Below are positions 33,301 to 44,236 of a stretch of DNA of 64,000 bases, in pieces (position 1 is the stretch's first letter; the number at the start of each line of letters is the position of its first letter). Made by a program: the position numbers and the translations under genes. Source of the DNA: Labyrinthula sp. Ha. Taxonomy: Eukaryota; Sar; Bigyra; Labyrinthulida; Labyrinthulaceae. The stretch covers positions 1,984,001 to 2,048,000 of the forward strand of contig JAALGZ010000007.1 of assembly GCA_015227615.1 (NCBI GenBank), written 5' to 3'. The notes below the pieces were generated by a model that had not been told where the DNA came from, did no database searches, and was given only the letters and a program-made list of their open reading frames with translations.

Positions 33301-36300
33301 ATAAAAAACTATTTCCCGCTCCAATGTAATACAATTACCAAATCTAGAATAGTTAAAACTAAAACCACTTCAGTGCTGCAAATATCTATTTATGCATCAC
33401 CCCTCCTCTCTTTGGATTTTTCGGATAGGTTTTCTGGTGTATATTTGTTTTCTGCTAGACCTGGGAAAAACTAGGTCATCATGAGCGAAGCTAAAGAACA
33501 TTCTTATGTTATATTTGAGCTGGAAGAGTAGTACACTTGCTCCTACCTTATGATAAGATCTAGACAATGGTTTGTTGATACATGGTATAAACTTACTATT
33601 TAATTTGAAGCTCTGAAAGACAACGACCCGGTATGACAAATATAATTAAGCAATGCATATGTTTGTTTCCCATTAATATAACTTATTTTTAGAATCTTTC
33701 TATATACCCTCTCATTAAAATCTGTTGCTTTGAATTACCATGAGTAAGGGAATGATGTTCAGTAGAAACCCAGCAATGAACATCTTAAACGGGATCAATT
33801 AAGTAATTTTTTCTTAGTTTATTTACTAAGCCAATTTTTATGCCTAAAATTTAGTTTTAGCCAAAGTTATCAAAAATTGGGGTATGGTACAGTAGCTACT
33901 ATACGAGACAATACCCAGTTATGCGAAGTAAAATATTTTATATCATTTGTTTATTCCTAAATTGATATACTCTTGCTTGTGCTCACTTTAATTTTGACTT
34001 GTTTAGGAAGTACACAATTTCTAAAGAGCATCAGGGCTATAATCGCAGGTACATTTTTAGCATAATGTTTTTTTCTAATATTGTTTCAAAATATCCCTAT
34101 TCGATAGAGCTCCAACTTTCTTATTGATTTTATGGCTTTGTTACATTACTCTAAGGTTATACCTTCTGTTCGTTATGTGAGAATCACTATTATTGAATGG
34201 TTTCAATGGTAAACTACACTCATCCACACTGTAGTTTTTTTTATCATTCCAAGCCAAATTTGAATTTTGCTTAACACTAGTTGATGCTTAGTAATTAAGT
34301 TTAATTTAACAATACCAAAGTTTATTAGAGTATTCATTCATCCATATTTTTACTCTTGTTTACGACAAGATTCTTAATATATTGCTACTATGATGTGCAA
34401 CTGTTCTCTAAGCCAGAAGGTAAAAGAAGCAAAATCACTCTTTGAATCATTTTCATCTTAGAAAACAATTAAAATCGGAATAAGTGAACATTTAGTATTT
34501 AATTTATAGTATGTCAAATATAATAAGAATGATCTGTATACTGCAGATGTTCTGTTTGGTTTCTGAAGTGTTCAACCACCCAAAATATATTTTGAGAGCA
34601 ACCATTCGTAGAAAAGGATACCGCTTTTCTACTTTATAAATTGATTCAATCAAAATATGCAGGGAAAACTCCGCAAAGTGCCCGCAATCAGAGCTTCGAG
34701 GTTCAAGTAACCAGAGAGTTAATAAAATTCTCGGAAGTTAAAACATGTAAAGAAAAACATAGAAATATCAATATAAGTCAAATATCTGAATGCATTTGCC
34801 AGGTCAGCACACCTCAAAGGGATTTGAAGACCGATTTCACAAAATTTTAAGATCTTTTAATCTAGCAAGTAGATTCTGAATGTTCAAAAAAAAACAAATT
34901 ATTGAGGATATTAACATACAGGAAGAAGTTGATATGAATGGTATAATATCTATCGATACAGTATTTAAAGGAATCTCAAAGTTAAGGCACCAAAATCTAT
35001 TAAATCACAAAAAGCGCCAAAGCACCTTAGAATGGTATATTCGGTAGACAGGTCCTGTTTCAAGCATATAATTCCTTTATGGCAATAAGGTCAGGCGCTT
35101 TTTTTCTTTCACTATGAGTAGAATGGTTTATATTGCAATAAGAACACTAATGTTAAGATTTTTTTGATCTTCACAGAAAACTTCATTTCCTCAATTTCAG
35201 TGATCAAAACTAACCCACTTGAAACTCCAATTACCAAGGATTAAACATCTGCTTCTTAACTTTTGCACACTATTTAATGTATCTATTTTCAAAATATTAA
35301 AAATTGTGTTAATAAACTCTCATCATTATCGTGCAATAAATCCGGAGAGTATGTTGACTAATGGGGTATTTTTAAAGGTATACGATAACCTAAACTTAAA
35401 AAATTAAGTATAATTAATTACAGTAGTAGATGTAAGCTCCATAGAACAAGTAGAAGAAAACGTTTTGTTCTTACTCTTTACTGTTTACTAGGTAGGATAT
35501 ATTCCATTCCATTTTGCTCACTGCCCTTGTTGTATTTTCTCCAATGATACTTCCTGGTTTGGACCGTGTGGTCAAATATGAGGTTCAACCAATCGAAGTT
35601 AATAAAGTAAAATGCTCTGACGTACAAAAACCGTATACCCTTAACTAAAAATCCATAAGAAAGTTTTAATACAACACCATCTACGTGATAATGCTGTTTG
35701 AGGGTACGAAGGCTATGAAATATTAAATGTAAGGTATGGACTTGTTTTGAAGTAGTCACGAAAGAAACAGATGTCCAAAATTAAAACTAATTACTATTAG
35801 AAACAAATGTGGTAATATTAAGATCCGTATTGTTAAGAATAGGTATAAAAGAAAACAAATTTATAAATTATAGGCAGTATACATTTCAAAAAAAATTCTG
35901 TAACATTCTTGGGAAACTAACTAATAGTATTAGCATTAGCTTTTTAGCTTCACATTTTGCTCATGAATATACAATCGGCTAAAAGGGTTTCAAGTCTCAA
36001 AATATGAATACGTGCGATTAGTTTTGACAAAGATGATGTTTAAGAGACAACCAAGATCTTCAATGACCAATCTTTAGATTGAAGTGAACATCAATGTCAT
36101 GAGATGATAAACTGAAATCGCAAAATCAGTTGCAAAGCTGAACCTTGTATGAGAATTTTCTTGTCTCTGTATCATACGTTTGCATATTACTGTAAATAAA
36201 GCTAGTATGCTTAGTGCTGGATCAGCGCCATGTATAAATTTAGGCACAAAGTTAAGTGAATCACTACTTATTAAAAAACTGAAGAATGTTACATCTTGTC

Positions 36301-36714
36301 ATAATGAGGCTTATGACTAGCTATTGTTAGAGACTTAATTTATATTAAATAATGAGTTTAGTTAAAATGGAAACACCAATATATTATTCTGGGAAATATA
36401 TATGAATTAGAAAAGAAAGTATATATTGGGGTCGACTCCTCAGAGTATTATTGGAAGAAATACTTCTGTTAACTGACCAAAGCGGGAAGATAAGATTAAA
36501 TTCTGCTCTATGTATTTAACCAATTGCCACAAATTCAAAGGATATGTTGAAAGAAGCTAGATCAAACTTAGCTGTTAGCCTTATTGAACAGACCGAAGTC
36601 TATAGGGGAAGGTTTCTTTTGTATCTTCTTTCATTTGCTGAATAAGAATGGATTTTGGGCAATTTGAGAAGTAATTCCCAAAAGACATCAAAATATCATA
36701 ACCGAGAGAAGTTC
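30380..36714. other. Intergenic desert of 6.3 kb
   Basis: I see no supported gene. Open stretches such as 34641-34850 and 35478-35759 are short and without recognisable motifs. Base composition is very AT-rich throughout, with a slightly more GC-rich patch near 31020-31140 that I cannot assign. Confidence 0.4.
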
Positions 36715-38491
36715 ATGAGAAGACTCCTGTGTAGTGTTTTTCTTGCAAATGCTTTGCTTTCCAAGTCTAAAGCACAAATTATTAGCGAACTAAGGGATGA
36801 TCCCCAAATTTCACGTATATGCTTTTTCCAGGAAAACTCTAGAGCTAAGCATTACACTAATCGGGGAACAGGAACACTCAAATGAGACTAGGGCTAACTT
36901 TATTCTTGCTGATGAGGATTCAGGAGAAGAACCAAACTTTCCCCATGTTCTTGCATTTATTGACATAAGTATTTTATACTCAGTGTCTAACAGCAGCATC
37001 CAAGGAGATGTGTTTTTTTTAGCCGACGAAACCGAAAATACAGATGACCCCAATTGCCCTGATTTTTCCAATGTTGAAGGAGAAATAGTGTACGTGCAGA
37101 ATAGCAGAAAATACTTTTTTAAAGAAAATACATGCAGTTTATACGACATGACAGAAGCAGCCATGGATGCCGAGATAAAGTTAATAATCATGTCTCACTA
37201 TCTTTGTGAACAAAGTGTTTCAACAAATGATGACCACCCTTCACCATATGGAGAAAGCGCTGAGACTTTTTGTGATGAAAAAAGTGCAGACTTGAATGAT
37301 GATCATGATTCTTTGATGCACGTGATATGGAACAAAGCACGCGTATCAGATGCCGTTCTAGTTCCCATTATCTTCGTTTCTTTGTCTCATGGTCTTGCTC
37401 TAGAAAAATGTTTTCTTCCTAATTCTCCTAGTGAGGATCTTTTAAGTTTAGAAGATGATCCTGAGGAGCTTATTCCAGGTTGTACTATAGATGTGACTCT
37501 AGCAGTAGAATTTGAGTTTGGGTCTCTGTATGAAATGGATGAGCCTGGTGCAATAAGTCTGCAGATAGTCGATCCTATACAGTACGACAATACAGATCCT
37601 CCTTTCTATTTGTCACCTAGTTTTCTGAAATACTTGCTGCCTGAGCTACCTGAAAAGTACGATATTTCGTTTATCAACGTGAGGAATGCAAATGATTTAC
37701 CAACTGAAGATAACGATAACTATTTTTGTTTAGAAACTGGATATAGCCATAATAATCATTGTTTTATTGCAGACAAGAATGTAGGAAATAACTTAAAACA
37801 GGAGTTCTTCTTGAGAGATTATCTTCAACAAAATGAAAAGGAAGTTTTTTTGGAATACTTGTACATTTATTACCATAGGAGTACTTGTGTTGAATCAAGA
37901 TATGATCCTGAGTGCTCGCAGCTCATTTTAAAACATCTTGGTATTTATAGTTACGAGGACGATGGAGCATGGGAACCCAAAGGTGAAAAGACTGACTATT
38001 ATGACAAGTTTTTTGGTAACTCATATGAACCAATTCTAGAAGCGCAGTTGTCAATGAACTCTCTATTATACTATAAATCAAGCAGTGAGAGTTCTATAGA
38101 CGCAACAGAGTTTCTTGATATAATTTGCAAAGCTACAATAGAGGAAGAGAATTGCAATGCACAGACTGATCGTGGACAAGAGGTTGTTGATCTGTGCTAC
38201 GATTGCCAAGATGTTACAAAATTTGCGAAAGAACTGTCATTGTTGTCACCAGAAGACTCTATACTTATTGTTTATCCGGATAATGCTACCCCAGAGACAT
38301 CGAATACGCCTTTGTTTCTTCTTATAACTAGTTTCGCTGGATTGTTGCTCTGGTATGTGAAATCCGGCAGCAAGCAAGGGAATACACCGAATTTCAACGA
38401 GGATGGTGTTTTTGAACCAATTGGGGGTAATAATAAAAAATTTGACTTGAAAGAGGAATATGCTTTTGACGACCGAATAGAACTTTCGTAG
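36715..38491 (+). CDS. PA-domain transmembrane protein, vacuolar-sorting-receptor-like
   Basis: Two exons joined over a 28-nt intron (36815-36842) encode 582 residues. The start at 36715 gives a clear signal peptide (MRRLLCSVFLANALLSKSKA). A protease-associated domain spans about 100-222 (EGEIVYVQN, then KLIIMSHYLC, ending in VPIIFVSLSHGLAL). The region at about 340-490 resembles the thioredoxin-like part of plant vacuolar sorting receptors. CVESRYDPECSQLILKHLGI followed by EPILEAQLSMN matches the receptor pattern of spaced Cys, LGI and N-P-V-L-x-A-E-x-x-S-Q. One transmembrane helix lies at about 522-540, with a 40-residue acidic cytosolic tail. Such receptors bind soluble vacuolar cargo in the Golgi. 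Unlike plant receptors there are no EGF repeats before the membrane. The tail has a Tyr (EEYAF) that could serve as a sorting signal. The stop is TAG. Confidence 0.65.
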
Positions 38492-40035
38492 TTCTAGGTT
38501 GTCAAAATGATTCTCCGAGGAACTAACTATTATCTATAAAGAGCCAGTATGATGTTAAGATGTGACAACGAAAACCTTTTTGAAGTAACACCAGTCGACA
38601 TGACTTTATGCAGTTTCCTATAGCAGAACTTATTCGCTGGATTCAAGTTGGTGAATATCATAGCTTTGGTGCTTCTGTGAGCTACGCTCTTTTTTGTGCA
38701 GTAGACTGAAGTTTTCTATTCTTATTAATTTCGTGTGAAGTATTCTTTTGATGGGACTCTTTTTTAATTAAAGACGATATGTTTGCTAATGCAAATTAAT
38801 TGTATTGTTGGGGTGAAAAAAATGTAGAATAGATGCAATGAGACTTATTCTGGTTAAAAGTGTCAAGTGTTTGTCTTTAGAAGAAAGTATTGGTGTATAT
38901 ACTTTTGGTCTTAGCCATAACATGCTGTAGAAATGAAACTTGATAGAAAATGTTCATAATCTTCAGCCATATATGGCGGTGTCCCTTATCGAGACGACTG
39001 GTGCAGCTCTTACTTAAGAAAGGTCTCTCTAGCCTTTATACTGCGACAGCCCGCTTTTCCCTCTAGATAAATAACATTCTTTATAAATATATTCCACGGT
39101 TTCTAAGTTAACATTAGGAAATTGATGGTAAGCTCTCAATGGGTGCTAGTTAATGTTCTAGAACTCTACTGAACATACTTGAACCCATTTAGGTGACATA
39201 ATAAGCCCAATCACTTGCTTTCCTACTTTTTTTTGGTAAGTAGGAGTATATTCTGCTTTATAGGAATCTATATTTGCAAGTTTGTTCCTAAGTTGAAAGT
39301 TGCTTTTATGGTATTTTAGGTTAAAACTACACTTCCTAGTTTCCTTAAAAGTAGGTTATAATGCATTCACTGCCGTGTAACCTCAAAGTTTAATTGAAAA
39401 ACTCAAATCAAAAGTTCTGGTATTTTACTCAATAAGAACACTGGTCTGCAAAAAATAAATCTGTATACAACCCGGAGGAATTATAGTACATTCTTGAATG
39501 AAAGCCTTTGCTAGGGCCAAAATCGTAGGACTTAAATCTTCCAGTGATGTTAAATTTTTCAAATGATGAGTTGCTGCAATAGGCAGTTAACCTTGAGTGC
39601 TACATTATATAATGTTACCAATCGTAGATACCCCACTCATAAAAGCACTAGAAAAAGGTCATACACTACCAATGTTTGATGGAAAATACTTCGAGACTTT
39701 GGAGAGAGCTGTGACCTCCTCACTAAGCTCAAGGAGAAAAGGGACTGAGCCAACAGAGTTGTTGGAAAGAATTAACGAAAAACAAGTTGAGCTAAAAGAA
39801 GATGATGAAAAGCAAGTGCTTGCAAATTATTAAAGTTCAATTTTATGGTTGTGCCACCACTCTTAACACATTGTTAGGAAGCATAGAATATAAAGCTTCT
39901 CTCATTTTAGAACTCTTTTGTTACAAGGTTTTCAACTTTTACACCTCAGAAGCTAATTAAAGTGACCTCACTTCGTAAACTCAGAAAATATTCGCTAATT
40001 ACACATGTAATAACTCTTTCTATCTCTAAGATAAT
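38492..40035. other. Intergenic, 1.5 kb, left flank of retroelement B
   Basis: An open stretch at 39597-39833 (plus) is rich in Glu and Lys in its second half and could be a gene remnant, but it has no ATG upstream that stays open and no recognisable family. The last five bases, ATAAT (40031-40035), may be one copy of the target duplication of retroelement B. Confidence 0.35.
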
Positions 40036-40145
40036 TGTTGTAGTAAGTCTTTGGTTTTCTAGAGAAATTCTAAGTAAGTTAGTTCCTCTGTCCTAAACAG
40101 TCAATAGTACTGAAGACTGCAAGTTACTCACTAGCAAGCACAACA
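40036..40145 (-). repeat. 3' LTR of retroelement B
   Basis: The LTR is 110 bp, starts TGTTG and ends CAACA, and is about 89% identical to 44127-44236 by hand alignment. Confidence 0.93.
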
Positions 40146-40160
40146 TCCTCTTCTTCCTCT
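40146..40160 (-). other. Polypurine tract of retroelement B
   Basis: Fifteen purines in a row (AGAGGAAGAAGAGGA on the element strand) directly abut the 3' LTR, the position of the plus-strand primer of LTR retroelements. Confidence 0.75.
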
Positions 40161-43100
40161 GTACTGTTCTTTTTAGCACATGTCTTCATTAAAGCATCTC
40201 TGTGAATATTTAACTTCGAAAATCCCAATACTTTGGTGAACATGTCGGCCTGCAACTCATTAGTGTTTTTCTAACTAAGATTAATCTTTCCCATGTTAAT
40301 CAACTCTTGCACAACATGAAACTTTAACTCAATGTGCTTGGTTCTGTCAAGACTTATTTTGGAGCTTCCAATTAAGATTGCTCCCATGTTGTCATTGTAA
40401 ACATTGATTGGCTTCGTGTACTCCAACTCAAGAAACTCTAGAACATTAGCGATGTACCTGAGTGGTTTGGTAGCTTCTGCAATTCCAATGTACTCTGCCT
40501 CCGTAGATGACATTGCTGTTAACGGTTCCAACTTAGATCTGTACAAAATGGGTGCATTGTTAACCTTGATCAAGTAGCCGTAAACTGATTTCTTCTTAGG
40601 TCCCATTGCAAATGATGCATCAACCTCCATTTCAAGCTTTAGGACGTCCTTACTATTGGTTTTGTAACACAGGCTCAAGTTCTTTGTGTCTACCAAGTAC
40701 TTCATCACACGTCTAACTAGCTTCAAATCAGTCGTCGTAGCACATGAAGTTCTTCTACTCATTGCATGAACAGCAAAACAAATGTCAGGTCTAGTTCCTA
40801 AAGCAATGTGCAGCAAGCTTCCTAGAACCGATTGAAAAGGTCTAAGATCTGCTAGTTTTTTGCCTGAGGCATTCTCTAACTTAAGATTCTCTTGTAGTGG
40901 TACTTTAACACTCCTCTTCTCAAGATCAACTACCGCTTCAACTTTCTCAATCTTCATTGGTTGATGAACATGAATGCCTTCTCTAGTGTATTTCAACACG
41001 AGTCGAAAAAACATCCTTGGATTTAACTCTTTTCTTACCTCAAATCGTTGTTCCACCTGTTGCTCAAACTCATCCAACTGCAAATTATTCTTTCCAATGT
41101 GTAGGATGTCATCAACAAACAAACACAAAAACATTTTGTTTCGTTGGTACAGACATGGATCTACAGGGCAATTGACAAACCCAAGTTTTTTTAGAAACTC
41201 ATCAATGCGAACATTCCAATTCCTAGGTAAACTTCGAAGGCCATAGGTTGAGAATGTAGTTCTCCAACAGTTGCTGTCATAATTCTTAGGATGTTCAGCA
41301 GGGAGTCTTAAGTAAATCTCTTTCTCAGACTTTCCGTAGAGGTAAGCATTTTTCACATCCAAACTTCTGATCTTCCAACCCTTCGATGCAGCAACTGAGA
41401 TCAACAACCTTACAATCTCCAAATGACCTGTTGGGGCGTAGTTGTCTTCATCGTCAGCAGGTTTCACCAGATCACCTCTTACTGCAAGTGTAACTTTCTT
41501 TCTCCCACTGTCTTTGATGGTGAACAGCTCTTTCAATGGCAATGGTTTCACACCGACAGGAACATCTCGCAACTGGACAATATCAAACTCGCCGATGCAT
41601 TCCAAACTTTCAACTTCTTGGTTGTACGCTTTTAACCATTCAGTTGCATCTTTTCTTCCAGTGATTTGCGCAAAATTTTTAGGAGGAAGCTGTTCAAGAG
41701 CCTTAGCAGTAAATCCAACAGCATTGCGAACCCGTTTCCCTTCAACTACGTTACCTGCATCAATTTCTGACCATCTAGGCCCAATTGGCACACTCTGAGG
41801 CGTTAATTCATTAGTTGATTAGTGTGTTTCACTTTCCTCTTCTTCTTGAAGTGCACCAGTCTCGGCATCCACATCATTTGGCTCAATTAAGCTAAATTCC
41901 GTATGCGTTTTTCCTGAAACTGCTTCATTTTCGATGACCCGTTTGAAAAACCGACCAGACCGTGCAGTTCCTACTTTCTTAGTGTCTAGCCAGTAGACCA
42001 AGTACTCCCTGCCCTTGTAACCCAAGAAGATTGCCTTTCTTCCTTTCATTTTACCTTTCTTCTGCTGTTTTCCAGATCTAGCTGCACCCAATCTTCCAAA
42101 CTCAAAGAGATGATCAACTTGAGGTTTTCGTAGGTACATTAACTCAAAAGGGGCCTTCGCTTCCGGAGTTAAACGAGAAAATTGTCTGTTGTGCAAGTAA
42201 GTAAAACAATTAGCAGCGTAAGGCCAGTAATCAGCTGTCAATCCAGAGTCAATGAGAAGCACTTTGTAGCCATCCTGCAATGTGCGATTCCAACGTTCCA
42301 CTGTCCCATTCGCCGAGGGATGGTACATTGGTGAGACATCATGAACTACTCCCAGGTTCTCAAATTCTTCCTTCAGTGATGAGTTAACAAACTCATTTCC
42401 TTGATCCGTCTTAAAGTTGATCAGCTTCCTAGATGTCAAATTGTTCATTTTCTTCAACCAAGCCTTAATCACCTCAGTTACTTGTGATTTCTTGCAAATG
42501 CAAAACGTACACGTATACTTAGTGTAGTCATCAACAAGAGTTAGCATGAATCTAAACCCACCTTTTCCGGTTGGCAACGGTCCAACAAGATCTGCATGAA
42601 CTTTTTCAAATCTTCTAGTTGCTTTGAACTTGTGCACTTTTGTCGTACAAGGGATCATCTTTTCAGACAACTTTCCTAAGTCACACTCTAAGCATTGATT
42701 CCATTTCTTGAACGTTTCTTTTGGAAGTCCATCAACCAATCCATGCTTCTGCATCTCCATCATTGTCTGGTAAGATGGATGTCCAAGCTTACGATGCCAC
42801 TCCATGGTTGCGTCAGGTGTCGACCCTAGCTTCACAACATTAGTTTTGACTGTAAATGACAACCAGTACAACTTGTTTTGACCTCTTTTAGCAACCAACT
42901 TATGGGTTTTTGTTTCATCAACAATCTCAGCTCAATCCTTCACAAACATAGTGGACCAACCCTTGTCTGCTAACAAGCCTGTGGAAACAACCATGTTTTG
43001 GTTTAAGTTCTCATCGAAAGCAACATTTTTATGTCTTACACTCAATCCAGTTTCTGTTAATCCTACAAAGTCTCCAATGTAATTTACAAGAACAAATCCT

Positions 43101-44111
43101 GACAACGTCTCAACAACTAAAGGTTCTTTAAGGCGTCTTAAGTTTGTCATTAGCTCTTTTCTTCAGTACACATGAAGAGTAGCACCAGAATCTAATCAAA
43201 AATGGATTTCATTTGACTTCTGAGTACCACCATGAGCTCCAATTAAGCAAATCTCTGTTTTTTCGTATAGGCCTAAACCACTAAGATCATCCGCTTCTTT
43301 AGTGGAACAAGCTTTCTTCACTTGTTCCTTTTTCTTGTTAGGGCAGTTGAAACTTTTGTGGCCAGTTTTCTTAAAGTTCCAGCAACATGGACATCTAAAC
43401 TTGAGATGACCTTCTTTCTTACAAATCGGGCACTTTTTCTTCTTAATGCTTTGCTTAACTGGAGCAGCACTTGTAACTTGCGCCTTCAACACAGCTCTAG
43501 TGTCACGCAGACTACTCAACACAGTAGCTCTTTGCATTACTTTAACCAAAATTTTTTTCATGTCGTAAGAATTGTCATCACTCCTGAACATCTTTTCTGT
43601 ACGAATGTTCAACACTAGTTCATTAAACTCTGCTGGTAGCAAGGAAAACAACTTCAAAGCCTGTTGAGAGTTCGAAACACTCCCCCCTGCCTGCTTCAGT
43701 TTCTTAACAGCAACCTTAAATTTGGTTACTGTCAGAAGAACATCTGGTCCAGCCTCAAGTTGCTCTAACTCACGCTCAGCTTCTTGCAGTTTTACCTCCT
43801 CGGAAGTTACACAAACCAACTGAAGTTCTTTCCAAGCCTCTTGAACACTTTCAAACATTAAACAAAGATCTTCTAAATCTCCCCCAACACACCTTACTAG
43901 GTCACTAAACGCTCTAGCTGCCTGTCTCTCAAACTTTTCAAACTCTTTGGGATCTTCTGGTACAGTTCTGGCACCAGTCACAGTCCCCCAAGTTGCCGTA
44001 AGACTAAAGTGCAGCTTCATCTTCTTCGCCCACGTGGCGTAGTTTTTGGCGTCTGTGAGTTTTGACGGTAGTTCAACTTTTTGAGACAGTTCCATGTATT
44101 TCTGCGTTTCG

Positions 44112-44126
44112 TTTAGGCTCTTAACC
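44112..44126 (-). other. Primer-binding site of retroelement B, tRNA-Lys(CUU) anticodon arm
   Basis: GGTTAAGAGCCTAAA on the element strand, directly inside the 5' LTR. It is identical over 15 bases to the site of element A at 1170-1184, although the LTRs differ. Its complement fits the anticodon stem-loop of tRNA-Lys(CUU), suggesting priming by a cleaved tRNA half. Confidence 0.65.
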
Positions 44127-44236
44127 TGCTGTAGTAAGTCTTTGGTTTTCTAGAGAAATGTTTAGTCAGTTAGTTACTCTGTCCTAAACAGCCAAAAGTA
44201 CTGAAAACTACAGGTTACTCACTAGCAACCACAACA
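44127..44236 (-). repeat. 5' LTR of retroelement B
   Basis: The LTR is 110 bp, starts TGCTG and ends CAACA. Its inner edge abuts the primer-binding site. Confidence 0.93.

Larger units (their letters stand above)
40036..44236 (-). mobile_element. Copia-type (Pseudoviridae-like) LTR retroelement B, old and broken
   Basis: The 4.2-kb element is read on the minus strand. Parts: 5' LTR (44127-44236); primer-binding site (44112-44126); Gag with a CCHC zinc knuckle, roughly 43.2-44.1 kb; integrase, roughly 41.9-42.9 kb, with the pre-integrase HRKLGHPS block and a DDE core (HADLVGPLPTG, TDQGNEF, ANGTVERWNRT); reverse transcriptase, roughly 40.9-41.7 kb, with FVDD; RNase H, roughly 40.3-40.7 kb (STEAEYIG); polypurine tract; 3' LTR (40036-40145). 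Integrase before reverse transcriptase is the copia order. Large domains remain open, but the gag-pol frame is broken, about three times by my reading. The two LTRs differ at about 12 of 110 positions, so the insertion is old. Flanking ATAAT and AGAAT are an imperfect 5-bp duplication. Confidence 0.95.

Noticed and set aside
39543-39558. Sequence similar to the hAT terminal repeat (CAGTGATGTTAAAT)
   Set aside because: Imperfect match, no second end and no target duplication found nearby.
39597-39833. 78-codon plus-strand open frame with a Glu/Lys-rich end
   Set aside because: It lacks an ATG-initiated upstream exon and any recognised family. It may be a remnant, but I cannot support a gene.
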